Shown in pieces: positions 1 through 10,501 of a stretch of 64,000 nucleotides of DNA. Made by a program: the position numbers and the translations under genes. The notes under the pieces are model-generated. The model was not told the origin of the DNA and searched no databases. It was given only the letters and a program-made list of their open reading frames with translations. Position 1 is the first letter of the stretch. Each line of letters begins with the position of its first letter. This stretch comes from Ensifer sp. PDNC004 (GTDB taxonomy: Bacteria; Pseudomonadota; Alphaproteobacteria; Rhizobiales; Rhizobiaceae): assembly GCF_016919405.1 (NCBI RefSeq), contig NZ_CP070352.1:868001-932000 (forward strand), in the 5' to 3' direction.

Positions 1-935
1 AAGCCGCCGCTCGTCTGCGGATCGCAAAGCAGCGCCTTGTCGATCGCGCCCATCTCGCGGTCAAAGGCCACGTCCTGACCATAGCTTGCCCAATTCCGCC
101 CGGAGGCGCCGGTGACGAAACCGGCGGCAGCGAGATCGAAAGCACCTTCCAGAAGGGGAACGGCGGACCAGTCGATCCGGACCTGGCAATTCGATCCACG
201 CGCCATTTCGAGCGCGTGGCCGGCAAGGCCGAAGCCTGTCACGTCGGTCATGGCATGGACGCCGGAAAGCCGCGCGAGATCCGGTCCCGGCGTATTCAGC
301 CGGGTGGTGCTATCAAGCATGCGGGCATAGCCGGCCCCATCGAGCGCGCCCTTTTTCAGCGCCGCGGAAAAGATGCCGACGCCGAGCGGTTTGCCGAGGA
401 TGAGCACGTCGCCGGCACGGGCGCCGTTGTTGCGTTTCAGATGCGCGGGATCGACGAGGCCGATCGCGACGAGACCGTAGATCGGCTCGACGGAATCGAT
501 CGTGTGGCCGCCGGCGATCGGAATGCCGGCCGCCCGGCAGGCCGCCGCGCCGCCGTCGAGGATGGCGCCGATGGTTTCGGTCGACAGCACGTTGACCGGC
601 ATGCCGACGAGTGCCAGCGCAAAGATCGGCGTGCCGCCCATTGCGTAGACATCGCTGATCGCATTGGTCGCGGCGATCCTGCCGAAATCGTGGGGATCGT
701 CGACAACAGGCATGAAGAAATCGGTGGTGGCGACCACCGCCTGGTGATCGTTGAGGCGATAGACTGCCGCATCGTCGGACGTTTCGATGCCGACCAGCAG
801 CTCCGGCGGCACCGGCAGCTGGACGCGCCCCCGCAAGATTTCCTGAAGCACGCCCGGCGCGATCTTGCAGCCGCAGCCGCCGCCATGGGCAAGCGAGGTC
901 AGGCGAGGCTCGGAGGAGGCGGGCAGGCTGCTCAC
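1..935 (-). CDS. selD: Selenide, water dikinase (selenophosphate synthetase), 3' end outside the window
   Basis: SelD makes selenophosphate from selenide and ATP, the selenium donor for SelA. Translation from a GTG at 935 gives MSSLPASSEPRLTSLAHGGG followed by CGCK. Cys21 and Lys24 match the catalytic Cys17 and Lys20 of E. coli SelD, so this is a Cys rather than a Sec form. Further on are the family segments SDDAAVY, TTDFFMPVVDDP and TDVTGFGLAGHA, and the reading ends at the window edge in LLCDPQTSGG. GAGGGAG lies 9 bases before the GTG, which decides the start. The gene is divergent from fdoG, as expected for a selenoprotein locus. The C-terminus is not visible. Confidence 0.95.
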   Translation of the reverse strand, partial: MSSLPASSEPRLTSLAHGGGCGCKIAPGVLQEILRGRVQLPVPPELLVGIETSDDAAVYRLNDHQAVVATTDFFMPVVDDPHDFGRIAATNAISDVYAMGGTPIFALALVGMPVNVLSTETIGAILDGGAAACRAAGIPIAGGHTIDSVEPIYGLVAIGLVDPAHLKRNNGARAGDVLILGKPLGVGIFSAALKKGALDGAGYARMLDSTTRLNTPGPDLARLSGVHAMTDVTGFGLAGHALEMARGSNCQVRIDWSAVPLLEGAFDLAAAGFVTGASGRNWASYGQDVAFDREMGAIDKALLCDPQTSGG

Positions 936-1121
936 GATCAGAACTCCCTCGATGCAATGGTATCGATGGCGGCCTTGCCGGCCACGGACGCGATCATGAC
1001 CGATCATTTCCGGCAAGGCCATGACTTTTCGTGACAAAAGCCGATCAAATCGGCCTTGACACGCCGGCTCTGAGGCTCGACCATTCGTTTCAAGACCGAT
1101 ACGCATGGAAGAGGACCTCCA
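936..1121. promoter_or_regulatory. Divergent selD/fdoG promoter region with an 11-bp inverted repeat
   Basis: The 186-base gap has no gene. It holds a perfect 11-bp inverted repeat, GGCCTTGCCGG at 971-981 and CCGGCAAGGCC at 1010-1020, with two direct copies of GATCAT between the arms. A weak sigma70-like element follows (TTGACA at 1056-1061, GACCAT 17 bases on). AGAGGA shortly before 1122 is the fdoG ribosome site. The repeat could be an operator or an RNA hairpin; this is inference. Confidence 0.5.
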
Positions 1122-4100
1122 ATGAACATCGATCTTTCTCGCCGCAGTTTCCTGAAGCTTGCTGGCGCAGGAGCCGCGGCCACCACGATCGGGGCCATGG
1201 GCTTCGGAGCGGCCGAGGCCGCAACAGCCGCCCATGTGCGTGCCTTCAAACTCGCAAGCACCACCGAGACCCGCAACGTCTGCACCTACTGTTCGGTCGC
1301 CTGCGGCATCCTGATGTATTCGAAGGGTGACCTTTCCGCCGGCGAGAAGGCGGAACTCATCCATATCGAGGGGGATGCCGATCATCCGACCAACCGCGGA
1401 ACGCTCTGTCCCAAGGGCGCGGCGCTCAAGGACTTCGTGAAGTCCGAGACCCGCGCCACGAAGCCACGTCACCGCGCTCCAGGCGCCGACACCTGGCAGG
1501 ACATCTCCTGGGAAGATGCCTTCGACAAGATCGCCCGCGCGATCAAGGACGATCGCGACAAGAACTTCATCGAGAAGAATGCGGCCGGCGTCACCGTCAA
1601 CCGCTGGACGACGATGGGATTCCTCGCGGCCTCGGGCGGCACCAACGAGACGGGATGGCTGACCTACAAGACCGTCCGGTCCATGGGCGTCGTCGGCTTC
1701 GACAACCAGGCACGCGTCTGACACGGCCCCACGGTAGCCAGTTTGGCTCCAACATTTGGCCGCGGCGCAATGACGAACGCCTGGACCGACATCAAGAACA
1801 CCGACCTCGTCATCGTCATGGGTGGCAACGCGGCGGAAGCCCATCCTTGCGGCTTCAAATGGGTGACTGAAGCCAAGCACCATCGCGGCGCCCGGCTGAT
1901 CGTCGTGGATCCGCGCTTCAACCGCACCGCCTCGGTCGCTGACGTCTACGCCCCGATCCGACCCGGCTCCGACATCGCCTTCCTGATGGGCGCGATCCGC
2001 TACTGCATCGAGAACGACAAGGTGCAGTGGGACTATGTGAAGAACTACACCAACGCCACATACCTGGTGAACGAAGGCTTCGGCTGGGCCGATGGCCTCT
2101 TCAACGGCTACGACGAGGAGAAACGCGACTACGACCGCACCGCCTGGGAATACCAGATGAACGAGGACGGGACGGTGAAAACCGATCCGACCCTGTCAGA
2201 CCCGCGCTGCGTCTGGAACCTCCTGAAGCAGCATGTCGCAGCCTACACGCCGGAGTTTGTCGAAAACATCTGCGGCACGCCCAAGGATCGCTACCTGAAG
2301 ATCCTGGAGATGATCGGCGCGACCTCGGCCCGCGACAAGGTGATGACCTCGCTCTATGCGCTCGGCTGGACCCAGCATTCCAAGGGCGCCCAGAACATCC
2401 GCGGCATGGCGATGCTGCAGCTGATCCTCGGCAATGTCGGCTTGCCGGGCGGCGGGGTAAACGCGCTTCGCGGCCACTCCAATATCCAGGGCCTGACCGA
2501 CATCGGCCTGCTGTCCAACTCCCTGCCGGGCTACATGAACCTGGCGACCGAAAAGGAGACGGACTACACGACCTACATGTCGACGCGCGGCAACAAGCCG
2601 CTTGTTCCCGGCCAGACGAGCTATTGGCAGAACACGCCCAAATTCATGGTCAGCTTCCTGAAGGCCATGTGGGGCAGCGCTGCGACCAAGGAAAACGACT
2701 GGGGCTTCGACTGGCTGCCGAAGCTCGATGTGCCCTACTACGACATCCTCAGGATGTTCGACATGATGAGCCGCGGCGAAGTGAACCTCTACTTCTGCCA
2801 GGGCTTCAATCCGCTTTTGTCCTTCCCGAACAGGGCAAAGCTGACCGAGGGTCTGTCGAAGCTGAAGCTGCTCGTGACCATCGACCCGCTGCAGACCGAG
2901 ACGGCGCATTTCTGGGAAAACCACGGCATCTACAACCAGGTGGATCCCGCCAAGATCATGACGGAGGTGCTCCAACTTCCGGCGACGTGCTTTGCCGAGG
3001 ACGAGGGCGCCACCGTCAATTCGGGCCGGTGGCTGCAATGGCACTGGCCGGGTGCGACACCGCCGGGTGATGCCAAGCACGACACCTCGATCATGGCCAA
3101 CATCTTCCTGCGGGTGCGTGAACTCTACCGCAAGGAAGGCGGGGTTTGTCCCGAACCGATCCTGAACCTCGCCTGGGACTACAAGGACCCGTATGAGCCG
3201 GAACCGGCCGAACTTGCCCAGGAGATGAATGGGCGGGCGCTGCAAACGCTCTACGATCCGACGGATCCGACGAAGGTGCTGGTCGAGGCAGGCAAGCTCC
3301 TGCCCAACTTCGGCGTGATGCGTGACGACGGCTCCACCATGTCGGGCTGCTGGATCTATACCGGCTCCTGGACGGAGGAAGGCAACATGATGGCCCGGCG
3401 CGACAACAGCGATCCGGGCGATGTCGGCACCTTCCTCAAATGGACCTTCGCCTGGCCCGCAAACCGCCGCATCCTCTACAATCGCGCCTCCTGCGACCTT
3501 GAGGGCAAGCCCTGGGATCCGGCGCGCAAACTGATCGAATGGAACGGCGAGCGTTGGGCCGGATTCGACGTGCCCGACATCGCAGTGACGGCAAAGCCGG
3601 AGACCGTGATGCCGTTCATCATGACGGCCGAGGGGACCGCCCGTCTCTTTGCCCGCAAGCTGATGCGGGACGGCCCCTTCCCCACGCATATGGAGCCGTT
3701 CGAAAGCCCGGTCGAAAATCCGTTCAACGCCAAGCTTCGCGGCAATCCCGTCGCGCGCATCTTCCCAGGCGACCTGCAACAGCTGGGCACGAGCACCGAC
3801 TTCCCCTTCGTTGCGACCTCCTACCGCCTCACCGAGCACTTCCACTTCTGGACCAAGCACAGCCGCGTCAACGCCGTGCTGCAGCCGGAGTTCTTCGTGG
3901 AAATCAGCGAGGAGCTGGCGGCTGAACGCGGCATCACCAAGGGCGGGCGGGTGCGCGTGTGGAGCGCGCGCGGCGAGGTCTGGGCGAAGGCGGTGGTAAC
4001 GAAGCGTATTCGCCCGCTGATCTGCAACGGCAAGCCGGTCCATGTGGTCGGCATTCCCTTGCACTGGGGCTTCATGGGTGCGGCCCGCAAGGGCTTCGGC

Positions 4101-4208
4101 CCGAACAGCCTCACGCCCTTCGTCGGCGACGCCAACATCGACACGCCGGAGTTCAAGGCCTTCCTGGTCAACATCGAGCCGGCGGCGGAAGAAGGAGCTT
4201 CGGCATGA
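1122..4208 (+). CDS. fdoG: Formate dehydrogenase major subunit, selenocysteine-containing, Tat-exported
   Basis: Molybdopterin bis-MGD catalytic subunit that oxidises formate in the periplasm. A twin-arginine signal (SRRSFLK, residues 6-12) is followed by a 4Fe-4S motif, Cys54, Cys57, Cys61 and Cys96. TGA at 1719-1721 is codon 200 and is read as selenocysteine: the flanking residues are [19 protein letters not shown], the conserved active-site context of FdnG/FdoG, and the frame stays open to 4208. Full length is 1028 residues with Sec, close to the E. coli enzyme. Translated without Sec it would stop at 199 residues. Its stop overlaps the fdoH start by ATGA. All decoding genes except an intact selC are in this window. 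Confidence 0.96.
1719..1762 (+). promoter_or_regulatory. Bacterial SECIS-like hairpin after the Sec UGA
   Basis: The RNA starting at the UGA can fold with a lower stem CGGCC (1724-1728) pairing GGCCG (1758-1762) and an upper stem AGCC (1736-1739) pairing GGCU (1745-1748), closing a loop AGUUU at 1740-1744. Position and shape match the SelB-binding hairpin of bacterial fdh genes, which sits in the coding sequence just 3' of the UGA. The loop resembles, but is not identical to, the E. coli fdhF loop. The fold was done by eye. Confidence 0.75.
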
Positions 4209-5191
4209 GCGAACGCGCACCGGAACCGGTAACGGCCGCCGCCAACCCGCCGCTGCAGCCGCTGGCGTCGAACCTTTTGCCGAGCGACGTCATCAAGGCC
4301 TCGGCAACCAGCGACGTGCCGACGCCCGAAAGACAGCTGACCCCGGTCGCCAAGCTGATCGACGTTTCGAAATGCATCGGCTGCAAGGCCTGCCAGTCCG
4401 CCTGCATCGAATGGAACGACACCCATCCGGACCTGGAGGAAAATGTCGGCGTCTACGAGAACCCGCACGACCTGACGGCGGATATGTTCACGCTGATGCG
4501 GTTCACCGAATACGAGAACCCGGTTACCAACGAGTTCGAATGGCTGATCCGCAAGGACGGCTGCATGCACTGCGCCGATCCCGGCTGTCTCAAGGCCTGC
4601 CCGGCGCCCGGCGCAATCGTGCAATATTCCAACGGCATCGTCGATTTCATCTCCGACAACTGCATCGGCTGCGGCTATTGCATCGCCGGCTGTCCCTTCA
4701 ACATTCCGCGCATCTCCAAGACCGCGCATGTATCGAAGAAATGCACCCTCTGCTCGGACCGCGTCGCGGTCGGCCAGGGACCGGCCTGCGCCAAGGCCTG
4801 TCCGACCAAGGCGATCACCTTCGGGACGAAGGACGACATGGTCACGCTTGCCAACGAGCGCGTAGAGGACCTGAAGTCACGCGGCTACGACCACGCAGGC
4901 CTCTACGATCCGCAAGGCGTCGGCGGCACGCATGTGATGTATGTGCTGCACCATGCCGATCAGCCGTCGCTCTATTCCGGGCTGCCGGAGGATCCGCAGA
5001 TTTCGCCGGTGGTGCTCGGCTGGAAGGGTCCGGCGAAGACCGTCGGCCTCGCCGTTGCCGGGCTTGCCGCCGCCGGTGCCGTGCTGCACGGCATCTTCGC
5101 CCGTCCGAACGAGGTGACCGCCCACGAGGAAGGCGAGGCCGAAGAACTCGTCGAGGACCGCAACCGCCCGCAAGGCGGCAGGGAGGCGTGA
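4205..5191 (+). CDS. fdoH: Formate dehydrogenase iron-sulfur (beta) subunit
   Basis: Electron-transfer subunit carrying four 4Fe-4S clusters between FdoG and the membrane cytochrome. The 328-residue protein shows ferredoxin Cys runs [11 protein letters not shown] (from Cys57), [24 protein letters not shown] and CTLC plus CAKAC. A hydrophobic segment near residues 275-295 ([20 protein letters not shown]) is the C-terminal membrane anchor of FdnH-type subunits, followed by an acidic tail. The start ATG at 4205 overlaps the fdoG stop by 4 bases, so translation is coupled. The stop overlaps fdoI by one base. Confidence 0.95.
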   Translation: MSERAPEPVTAAANPPLQPLASNLLPSDVIKASATSDVPTPERQLTPVAKLIDVSKCIGCKACQSACIEWNDTHPDLEENVGVYENPHDLTADMFTLMRFTEYENPVTNEFEWLIRKDGCMHCADPGCLKACPAPGAIVQYSNGIVDFISDNCIGCGYCIAGCPFNIPRISKTAHVSKKCTLCSDRVAVGQGPACAKACPTKAITFGTKDDMVTLANERVEDLKSRGYDHAGLYDPQGVGGTHVMYVLHHADQPSLYSGLPEDPQISPVVLGWKGPAKTVGLAVAGLAAAGAVLHGIFARPNEVTAHEEGEAEELVEDRNRPQGGREA

Positions 5192-5880
5192 TGGCTGACA
5201 AACGCATCTATTCGGCCCCCGGCGACCGGATCGAGACGAAGCACCCGGTCACCGTCAATCGCTATCGCGGCTATACCCGTCTCAACCATTGGGTCACCGC
5301 CGCCTGCATGATCGTGCTTCTGATCTCCGGCCTTTCCTTCTTTCATCCGTCGCTGTTTTTCCTAACCGGCCTTTTCGGTGGCGGGCAGGCGACGCGGTGG
5401 CTGCATCCGATCGTCGGACTTGTCCTCGTCGCAAGCTTCCTCCTCCTGTTTGCGCAGATGTGGAAGCTCAATCTGCCGCGGCGCGAGGATGTGGAATGGA
5501 GCCGCAAGTTCGGCGACCTTCTCCAGGGCAACGAAGAAAGCCTGCCCGAACTCGGCAAGTACAATGCCGGCCAGAAGATGGTTTTCTGGGGCATGTCCGG
5601 CCTGATCGTCGTGCTTGTGACGACCGGGATCATGATCTGGGAGCAGTACTTCCCCGACCTCGTTTCCATCCCCGTTCGCCGTATCGCCGTCGCGGTGCAT
5701 GCGCTGGCGGCGCTTTTCACGATCCTGATCTTCATCGTCCATGTCTATGCGGCGATCTGGACGCGCGGCACGATACGGGCGATGACCCGCGGCACCGTCA
5801 CCGGCGGCTGGGCCTTTCGCCATCATCGCAAATGGCTGCGCGAACTGGCTGGACGTCAGGGCTCCGACCCGTCAAAGTGA
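5191..5880 (+). CDS. fdoI: Formate dehydrogenase cytochrome b556 (gamma) subunit
   Basis: Inner-membrane di-haem cytochrome that passes electrons from FdoH to quinone. The 229-residue protein has four hydrophobic segments (starting near WVTAACMIVLLISG, PIVGLVLVASFLLLF, GMSGLIVVLVTTGI and ALAALFTILIFIVHV) with histidines in YTRLNHW, WLHPIVG, VAVHALAA and IVHVYAA as likely haem ligands. It begins on the last base of the fdoH stop codon. It completes the fdoGHI complex. Confidence 0.95.
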   Translation: MADKRIYSAPGDRIETKHPVTVNRYRGYTRLNHWVTAACMIVLLISGLSFFHPSLFFLTGLFGGGQATRWLHPIVGLVLVASFLLLFAQMWKLNLPRREDVEWSRKFGDLLQGNEESLPELGKYNAGQKMVFWGMSGLIVVLVTTGIMIWEQYFPDLVSIPVRRIAVAVHALAALFTILIFIVHVYAAIWTRGTIRAMTRGTVTGGWAFRHHRKWLRELAGRQGSDPSK

Positions 5881-5887
5881 ACATCTC

Positions 5888-5968
5888 CTACAGCGCCGCG
5901 CGTCCTGTCGGGCGCGCAACGGTCGCTGTAGCACCGTGAATGCTGCATGATCCGGCGTCTCCGCCGGA
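5888..5968. repeat. Rhizobial palindromic intergenic element plus a second small hairpin
   Basis: CTACAGCG at 5888-5895 pairs with CGCTGTAG at 5924-5931; an inner GCGCG/CGCGC stem lies between. The palindrome is followed by GCACCGTGAATGCTGCATGA. From memory, this layout matches a mobile palindrome found in hundreds of copies in Sinorhizobium, Rhizobium and Agrobacterium genomes. A second perfect stem, TCCGGCG (5951-5957) with CGCCGGA (5962-5968), lies just before the fdhE ribosome site. Together they may stabilise the fdoGHI mRNA or attenuate fdhE-selAB. Confidence 0.75.
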
Positions 5969-5982
5969 TTGCCGGAGATGCG

Positions 5983-6894
5983 ATGGCTGAAGACATACAA
6001 CCCGATCCCTCCCTCATCGGTGGGGTGCCGACACCGCCGCTGGCCTTCCTGCCCGAGCCTGTCAAACTGTTCCAGACACGCGCGCGCCGCTTCGCGTTCC
6101 TCGCTGAAAGCAACGCGCTTGCGCCCTACCTCACCTTCCTTGCGGCGCTCTCCAAACTCCAGGCTCGCTTGGCAGTAACCCTTCCGCCCGTGACGGCGCC
6201 GACATCGGCGCGCGTCACCGAGGCGGTGCGCGCTGAAATGCCGCCGATCGACCGGCTGGCGCTTGTGGATGACCCCGGCCTTTCGGCGACGCTCGATGCG
6301 CTTCTCGAAGGTGCTGCCGAGATTTCCATGCCCGACGCCGCGCGCCTGGCGCTCGATGCGGTGCGAGCAGCTGAGGACGGCGACCGACGCTGGTTGCTGA
6401 CCAACATGCTCTCGGATCAGGTTCCGGACGACAGTGCCGCTCCCCACCTCTTCGTCGCAGCCGCGGTGCAGGTGCACATGGCGCGGCTCGCCGCCACGCT
6501 CGATGCGGAAGCGCTCGTCCCCGTCGGCCTCGGCGTCTGCCCCGTCTGCGGCGGCCGGCCGGCGACGTCGTCGGTCGTGGGTACGCAGGGCGCCGAGAAC
6601 GTGCGCTATGCCGCTTGCGCCTGCTGCGCCACGCAATGGAACGAGGTGCGGGTGAAGTGCCTCTGTTGCGGCTCGACCAAGGGCATCAGCTATCGTTCGG
6701 TCGAGACCTCGGAGGCGACGGTGAAGGCCGAGACCTGCCGGGAATGCCATTCCTGGGTCAAGATCTTCTACCAGGTGAAAAACCCGAGCCTGGAGCCGAT
6801 CGCCGACGACGTCGGCAGCCTCGGCCTCGATATCCTGATGAAGGAGACCGATTTTCGCCGCGGTGGCTTCAACCCCTACCTCGCGGGGTATTGA
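5983..6894 (+). CDS. fdhE: Formate dehydrogenase accessory protein FdhE
   Basis: Cytoplasmic maturation or proofreading factor needed for activity of respiratory formate dehydrogenases. The 303-residue length fits E. coli FdhE (309). The C-terminal half has four Cys pairs, CPVCGG, CACC, CLCCGS and CREC, the iron/zinc-binding rubredoxin-like knuckles of the family. An in-frame ATG exists at 5947, but the one at 5983 has GGAG at 5974-5977 and starts MAEDIQPD, so it is preferred. The stop overlaps the selA ATG. Confidence 0.93.
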   Translation: MAEDIQPDPSLIGGVPTPPLAFLPEPVKLFQTRARRFAFLAESNALAPYLTFLAALSKLQARLAVTLPPVTAPTSARVTEAVRAEMPPIDRLALVDDPGLSATLDALLEGAAEISMPDAARLALDAVRAAEDGDRRWLLTNMLSDQVPDDSAAPHLFVAAAVQVHMARLAATLDAEALVPVGLGVCPVCGGRPATSSVVGTQGAENVRYAACACCATQWNEVRVKCLCCGSTKGISYRSVETSEATVKAETCRECHSWVKIFYQVKNPSLEPIADDVGSLGLDILMKETDFRRGGFNPYLAGY

Positions 6895-8270
6895 TGCCGG
6901 ATTTTCGCGTGCTTCCCTCGGTCGACCAGATGCTGACCTCGCCAGAGGGACTGGCGCTGGCGGAAGAACATGGCCGCCTTGCCGTCGTCACTGCTGTCCG
7001 CGCCCGGCTCGAGATCGCGCGGGAGAAAATCCGCGCGGGGGAGGATGGGAGAGCGCTTGCGGCCGACCTGCCGCGCCGCGTTGCCGAAGAGCTGGCGATC
7101 GCTGCCCGCTCCGCCCTTCGGCCACTCATCAACCTCACGGGCACGGTGCTGCACACCAATCTCGGCCGCGCCATTCTTGCCGAGGAAGCCGTGCGCGCTG
7201 CGAGCGCCGCGATGGCCAACCCGCTGGCGCTGGAGTTCGATCTTGGCGGCGGCGGGCGCGGCCAGCGCGACGACCATCTGCGCGGCCTGCTCTGCGAACT
7301 GACCGGCGCCGAGGACGCCACCAGCGTCAACAACAATGCCGCCGCCGTACTGATCGCGCTCAATACGCTCGCCGACGGCCGCGAGGCGATCGTCTCGCGC
7401 GGCGAACTGATCGAGATCGGCGGCGCCTTCCGCATGCCCGACATCATGGCCCGCGCCGGCGCGAAACTGGTGGAGGTTGGCACCACCAATCGCACCCACC
7501 CACGCGATTATGAAGGCGCGATCCGCCCGGAAACCGGCGTCTTTCTCAAGGTCCACACGTCCAACTACCGGATCGAGGGTTTTACCGCCGAGGTGCCGGC
7601 GCCAAGACTGGCCGAGATTGCCCGCAAGGCCGGTGTGCCGCTCTTGAACGACCTCGGGTCGGGATCGCTCGTCGATCTCTCCTCCTTCGGATTGCGGCGC
7701 GAGCCGACGGTGGCGGAAGCGGTCGCCGAAGGCGCGGATCTCGTGACGTTTTCGGGCGACAAGCTGCTCGGCGGGCCGCAGGCGGGCCTCATTGTCGGCC
7801 GGCGCGATCTGATTGCCGCGATCAATCGCAATCCGCTGAAACGCGCCGTTCGTCTCGACAAGATCCGCGTTGCCGCGCTGGAGGCGACGCTGAAGCTCTA
7901 TCGTGATCCCGACCGGCTGAAGGAGCGACTGCCGACGCTGCGCTTCCTCTCCCGGCCGGAAGCCGACATTACGGCACAGGCGGCTCGTCTCGCTCCGGCC
8001 ATCGATGCGCTGCTCAAGGGACACGGCTATTCGGCGGCGCCCTGCGCCTGCCAGAGCCAGGTCGGCTCCGGCGCCTTGCCGGTCGATACGATCCCGAGCG
8101 CCGGGCTGCGGTTAACAGGCAGCGGCGGCGACGCGCCGGAACGGCTGTCCGCACGGCTTCGCGCGCTCCCCCTGCCCGTAATCGGCCATATCCGCGACGG
8201 CGCCCTGATCCTCGACCTGCGGTGCCTCGAGGTGGATGCGACGCTCATCGAGGCCCTGGCGGCGCTATGA
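6894..8270 (+). CDS. selA: L-seryl-tRNA(Sec) selenium transferase
   Basis: PLP enzyme converting Ser-tRNA(Sec) to Sec-tRNA(Sec) with selenophosphate. The 458-residue protein has [29 protein letters not shown] and VGTTNRTH, and the PLP lysine Lys290 in [12 protein letters not shown]. Its ATG overlaps the fdhE stop and its stop overlaps the selB ATG, so the three are translated from one message. It depends on selC, which is broken just downstream. Confidence 0.96.
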   Translation: MPDFRVLPSVDQMLTSPEGLALAEEHGRLAVVTAVRARLEIAREKIRAGEDGRALAADLPRRVAEELAIAARSALRPLINLTGTVLHTNLGRAILAEEAVRAASAAMANPLALEFDLGGGGRGQRDDHLRGLLCELTGAEDATSVNNNAAAVLIALNTLADGREAIVSRGELIEIGGAFRMPDIMARAGAKLVEVGTTNRTHPRDYEGAIRPETGVFLKVHTSNYRIEGFTAEVPAPRLAEIARKAGVPLLNDLGSGSLVDLSSFGLRREPTVAEAVAEGADLVTFSGDKLLGGPQAGLIVGRRDLIAAINRNPLKRAVRLDKIRVAALEATLKLYRDPDRLKERLPTLRFLSRPEADITAQAARLAPAIDALLKGHGYSAAPCACQSQVGSGALPVDTIPSAGLRLTGSGGDAPERLSARLRALPLPVIGHIRDGALILDLRCLEVDATLIEALAAL

Positions 8271-10171
8271 TCGTCGGAACGGCAGGGCATATCGACCACG
8301 GCAAGACGGCGCTGGTGAAGGCTCTGACCGGCACGGATGCAGATCGCCTTGCCGAGGAAAAGGCCCGCGGCATCACCATCGACCTCGGTTTTGCCTATGC
8401 CGACCTCGGCGACGGCACGGTCACCGGCTTCGTCGATGTTCCCGGCCACGAGCGGCTGATCCACACGATGGTTGCCGGCGCCGGCGGCATCGACTTCGCG
8501 CTGCTGGTGGTCGCAGCCGACGACGGCGTCATGCAGCAGACCCGTGAGCATCTCGCCATCCTCGACCTGCTGGGTATCACCAGAGGCATCGTCGCGCTCA
8601 CCAAGGCCGATCTCGCCGGACCGGAGCGGCGCGGGGAAGTGGCTGCGGAGATCCAGGCCGCACTTGCCGGCACAGGTCTCTCAAAGGCGCCGATCCTTGC
8701 CGTCTCCGCCCTCACCGGCGAAGGCATCGAGGTCCTGCGCGCAGGGCTCGCCGCCGCCGAAGCGGAGACCGCCGCGCGCAGCGATGCCGGCCTGCTGCGC
8801 TTTGCCGTCGACCGCAGTTTCACGCTGTCAGGCGCCGGCACCGTGGTGACCGGCATGGTGCTCGGCGGTCGTGCGACGCTCGACGATACGGTCATCGTCA
8901 GCCCGTCCGGCCTGACCGCCCGCATACGCGGCATCCATGCGCAGAGCCGCAAGGCCGCGGAGGGGGCCGCCGGCCAACGCTGCGCGCTGAACCTTGCCGG
9001 CGAACGGGTGACGAAGGACGCGATCCGGCGTGGCGACGTCGTCCTCGCCCCGGCGCTACACGCCCCGACGGACCGGATCGACGCGGAGGTCCGCGTGCTT
9101 GGCTCGGAGGCCAAGCCGATCGGCACCTGGTTTCCCGTACGCCTGCACAGCCACGCGACAGAAGTCGGCGCGCGGATCGTGCCTCTTGCCGGTCCTCTCG
9201 ATCCCGGGATGGAGGGCCTAGTGCAACTGGTCCTCGACCGCCCGATCGCCGCGACCATCGGCGACCGCTTCATCCTGCGCGACACCTCGGCCAGCCGGAC
9301 GATCGGCGGCGGCCGCTTTCTCGATCTGCGCCCGCCGGCGCGAAAGCGCGGCACGCCGGAGCGCCTGGCCTTCCTTGCCGCCTCCGGCAACGAGGACCCG
9401 GCGGAAGCTCTTTCGGCCCTATCCGATCTGGCGCCGATCGCGCTTGCGGCTTTCCTTCGCGACCGTGGCCTGGGTGAGGAGGCGCTGTCAGGACTTCTGT
9501 TTGCCGCCGGGGCAAAAACCATCGGCGACCATGCGCTCTCGGCCGCAGCGATTGACGACCTGCGGGCGAGCCTGACCGACACACTCGCAGCCTTCCATGC
9601 AGAAAACCCCGAGCTTGCCGGCATCGGCCGCGAGCGGTTGCGGCTCCTGCTCAAACCACGCCTGCCGACGACAAGCTTCCTCGCGTTCCTCAGGGATGAA
9701 GCGGCTGCCGGTCGCATCGTGCTCGACGGCGCCTTCCTGCGGCTGCCGGGCCACGCGGTCCGGCTGTCGCCGGCCGACGAAGACCTGTGGCAGCGGATCC
9801 ATCCGCATCTGGTCGACGACAATCGCTTCCGGCCGCCGCGCGTGCGCGACTTCACATCCCTTCTCAATGCGGACGAGCGCGACATAAGGCGCGTGTTGAA
9901 ACTCGCCCAGCGGCTCGGGCAGACCCACGAGATCGCGCACGACCATTTCTTCGCCCGCGCCGTCGTGGAGGAGATGGCAGCCATCGTACTCGAGGTAGCA
10001 GCGCAGGCGGATGACGGCTGGTTCACCGCCCCCGCCTTCCGCGACCGGGTGCACAACGGCCGCAAGGTCGCCATTGAGATCCTCGATTTCTACGACCGGC
10101 TGGGCCTGACCTTGCGCAGGGGAGACTTGCGTCGCATAAATCCCCATCGCCGCGACCTGTTTGCACACTGA
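8267..10171 (+). CDS. selB: Selenocysteine-specific elongation factor SelB
   Basis: GTPase that brings Sec-tRNA(Sec) to UGA codons by binding the SECIS hairpin. The 634-residue protein begins with the G1 motif GHIDHGKT (residues 7-14), followed by [15 protein letters not shown] and TKAD. Domains II-III follow and the last third is the winged-helix region that binds mRNA, including LLKPRLPTT and [13 protein letters not shown]. The start overlaps the selA stop. The gene stops at 10171, one base before the tRNA-Sec remnant. Confidence 0.96.
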   Translation: MIVGTAGHIDHGKTALVKALTGTDADRLAEEKARGITIDLGFAYADLGDGTVTGFVDVPGHERLIHTMVAGAGGIDFALLVVAADDGVMQQTREHLAILDLLGITRGIVALTKADLAGPERRGEVAAEIQAALAGTGLSKAPILAVSALTGEGIEVLRAGLAAAEAETAARSDAGLLRFAVDRSFTLSGAGTVVTGMVLGGRATLDDTVIVSPSGLTARIRGIHAQSRKAAEGAAGQRCALNLAGERVTKDAIRRGDVVLAPALHAPTDRIDAEVRVLGSEAKPIGTWFPVRLHSHATEVGARIVPLAGPLDPGMEGLVQLVLDRPIAATIGDRFILRDTSASRTIGGGRFLDLRPPARKRGTPERLAFLAASGNEDPAEALSALSDLAPIALAAFLRDRGLGEEALSGLLFAAGAKTIGDHALSAAAIDDLRASLTDTLAAFHAENPELAGIGRERLRLLLKPRLPTTSFLAFLRDEAAAGRIVLDGAFLRLPGHAVRLSPADEDLWQRIHPHLVDDNRFRPPRVRDFTSLLNADERDIRRVLKLAQRLGQTHEIAHDHFFARAVVEEMAAIVLEVAAQADDGWFTAPAFRDRVHNGRKVAIEILDFYDRLGLTLRRGDLRRINPHRRDLFAH

Positions 10172-10203
10172 GGAAGGGAATCGTCTCCGGTGGGACGGCC
10201 GGA
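10172..10203 (+). pseudogene. selC: tRNA-Sec (selC) 5' half, truncated at the anticodon loop
   Basis: Starting one base after selB, 32 bases match the 5' half of bacterial tRNA-Sec: acceptor strand GGAAGGGA, a D arm GTCTC-CGGT-GGGAC with five pairs, then the 5' anticodon stem GCCGGA. The expected loop CUUCAAA and everything 3' of it are missing; instead GCAGATTTG and prophage-like sequence follow. The 8-base acceptor strand and the position after selB identify selC. No matching 3' half was found elsewhere in the window. An integrating phage is the likely cause, because phage genes begin immediately after. Confidence 0.82.
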
Positions 10204-10263
10204 GCAGATTTGTTCTCTTCCCGTTCATTTTTGTGCCCTGGCGCTAAGTCTTGAATCAGAGCA

Positions 10264-10501
10264 TCGTACTGTCCCCGCCTCGGTCTCAATCGCAATGAAG
10301 TCGCCTTGGCGATCGGCGTGAGCGTCAACACGGTCGACCAGATGGTGGACGAAGGTTTCCTCCCAAACCGCGACGGTGGCACAGCCGCAAGATTTGGATC
10401 GTCTCTGAGATCGAGCTTGCGATGCTGGAATGGCCGGTGGATGGCGTATCTACGTCAACAGGTCACGGCCATCCGTGTCGCCGACGTCCCTGAAGCGGAC
10501 T
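10264..10501 (+). pseudogene. Frameshifted phage helix-turn-helix (excisionase/AlpA-like) gene
   Basis: One frame reads GLNRNEVALAIGVSVNTVDQ then MVDEGFLP, a helix-turn-helix of the excisionase/MerR-like type. A one-base shift near 10363 continues as PRRWHSRKIWIVSEIELAML before a stop. Neither part has a good start codon. Such genes lie next to integrases and att sites in rhizobial prophages, which fits the broken selC just upstream. No integrase is visible. Confidence 0.6.

Noticed and set aside
216-1034. Long plus-strand frame over selD
   Set aside because: It is antisense to a clear SelD reading and rich in Arg/Ala/Gly from GC-rich wobble positions; no family features.
1122-1721. fdoG as a truncated pseudogene because of TGA at 1719
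   Set aside because: The residues around the TGA are the conserved selenocysteine site, the frame continues open for 829 codons, a SECIS-like hairpin follows and selA, selB and selD are adjacent.
2196-4220. 674-codon minus-strand frame inside fdoG
   Set aside because: Antisense shadow of a highly conserved gene in GC-rich DNA; composition is unlike a real protein.
8395-10074. 559-codon minus-strand frame across selB
   Set aside because: Ser/Arg-rich antisense shadow of selB with no motif.
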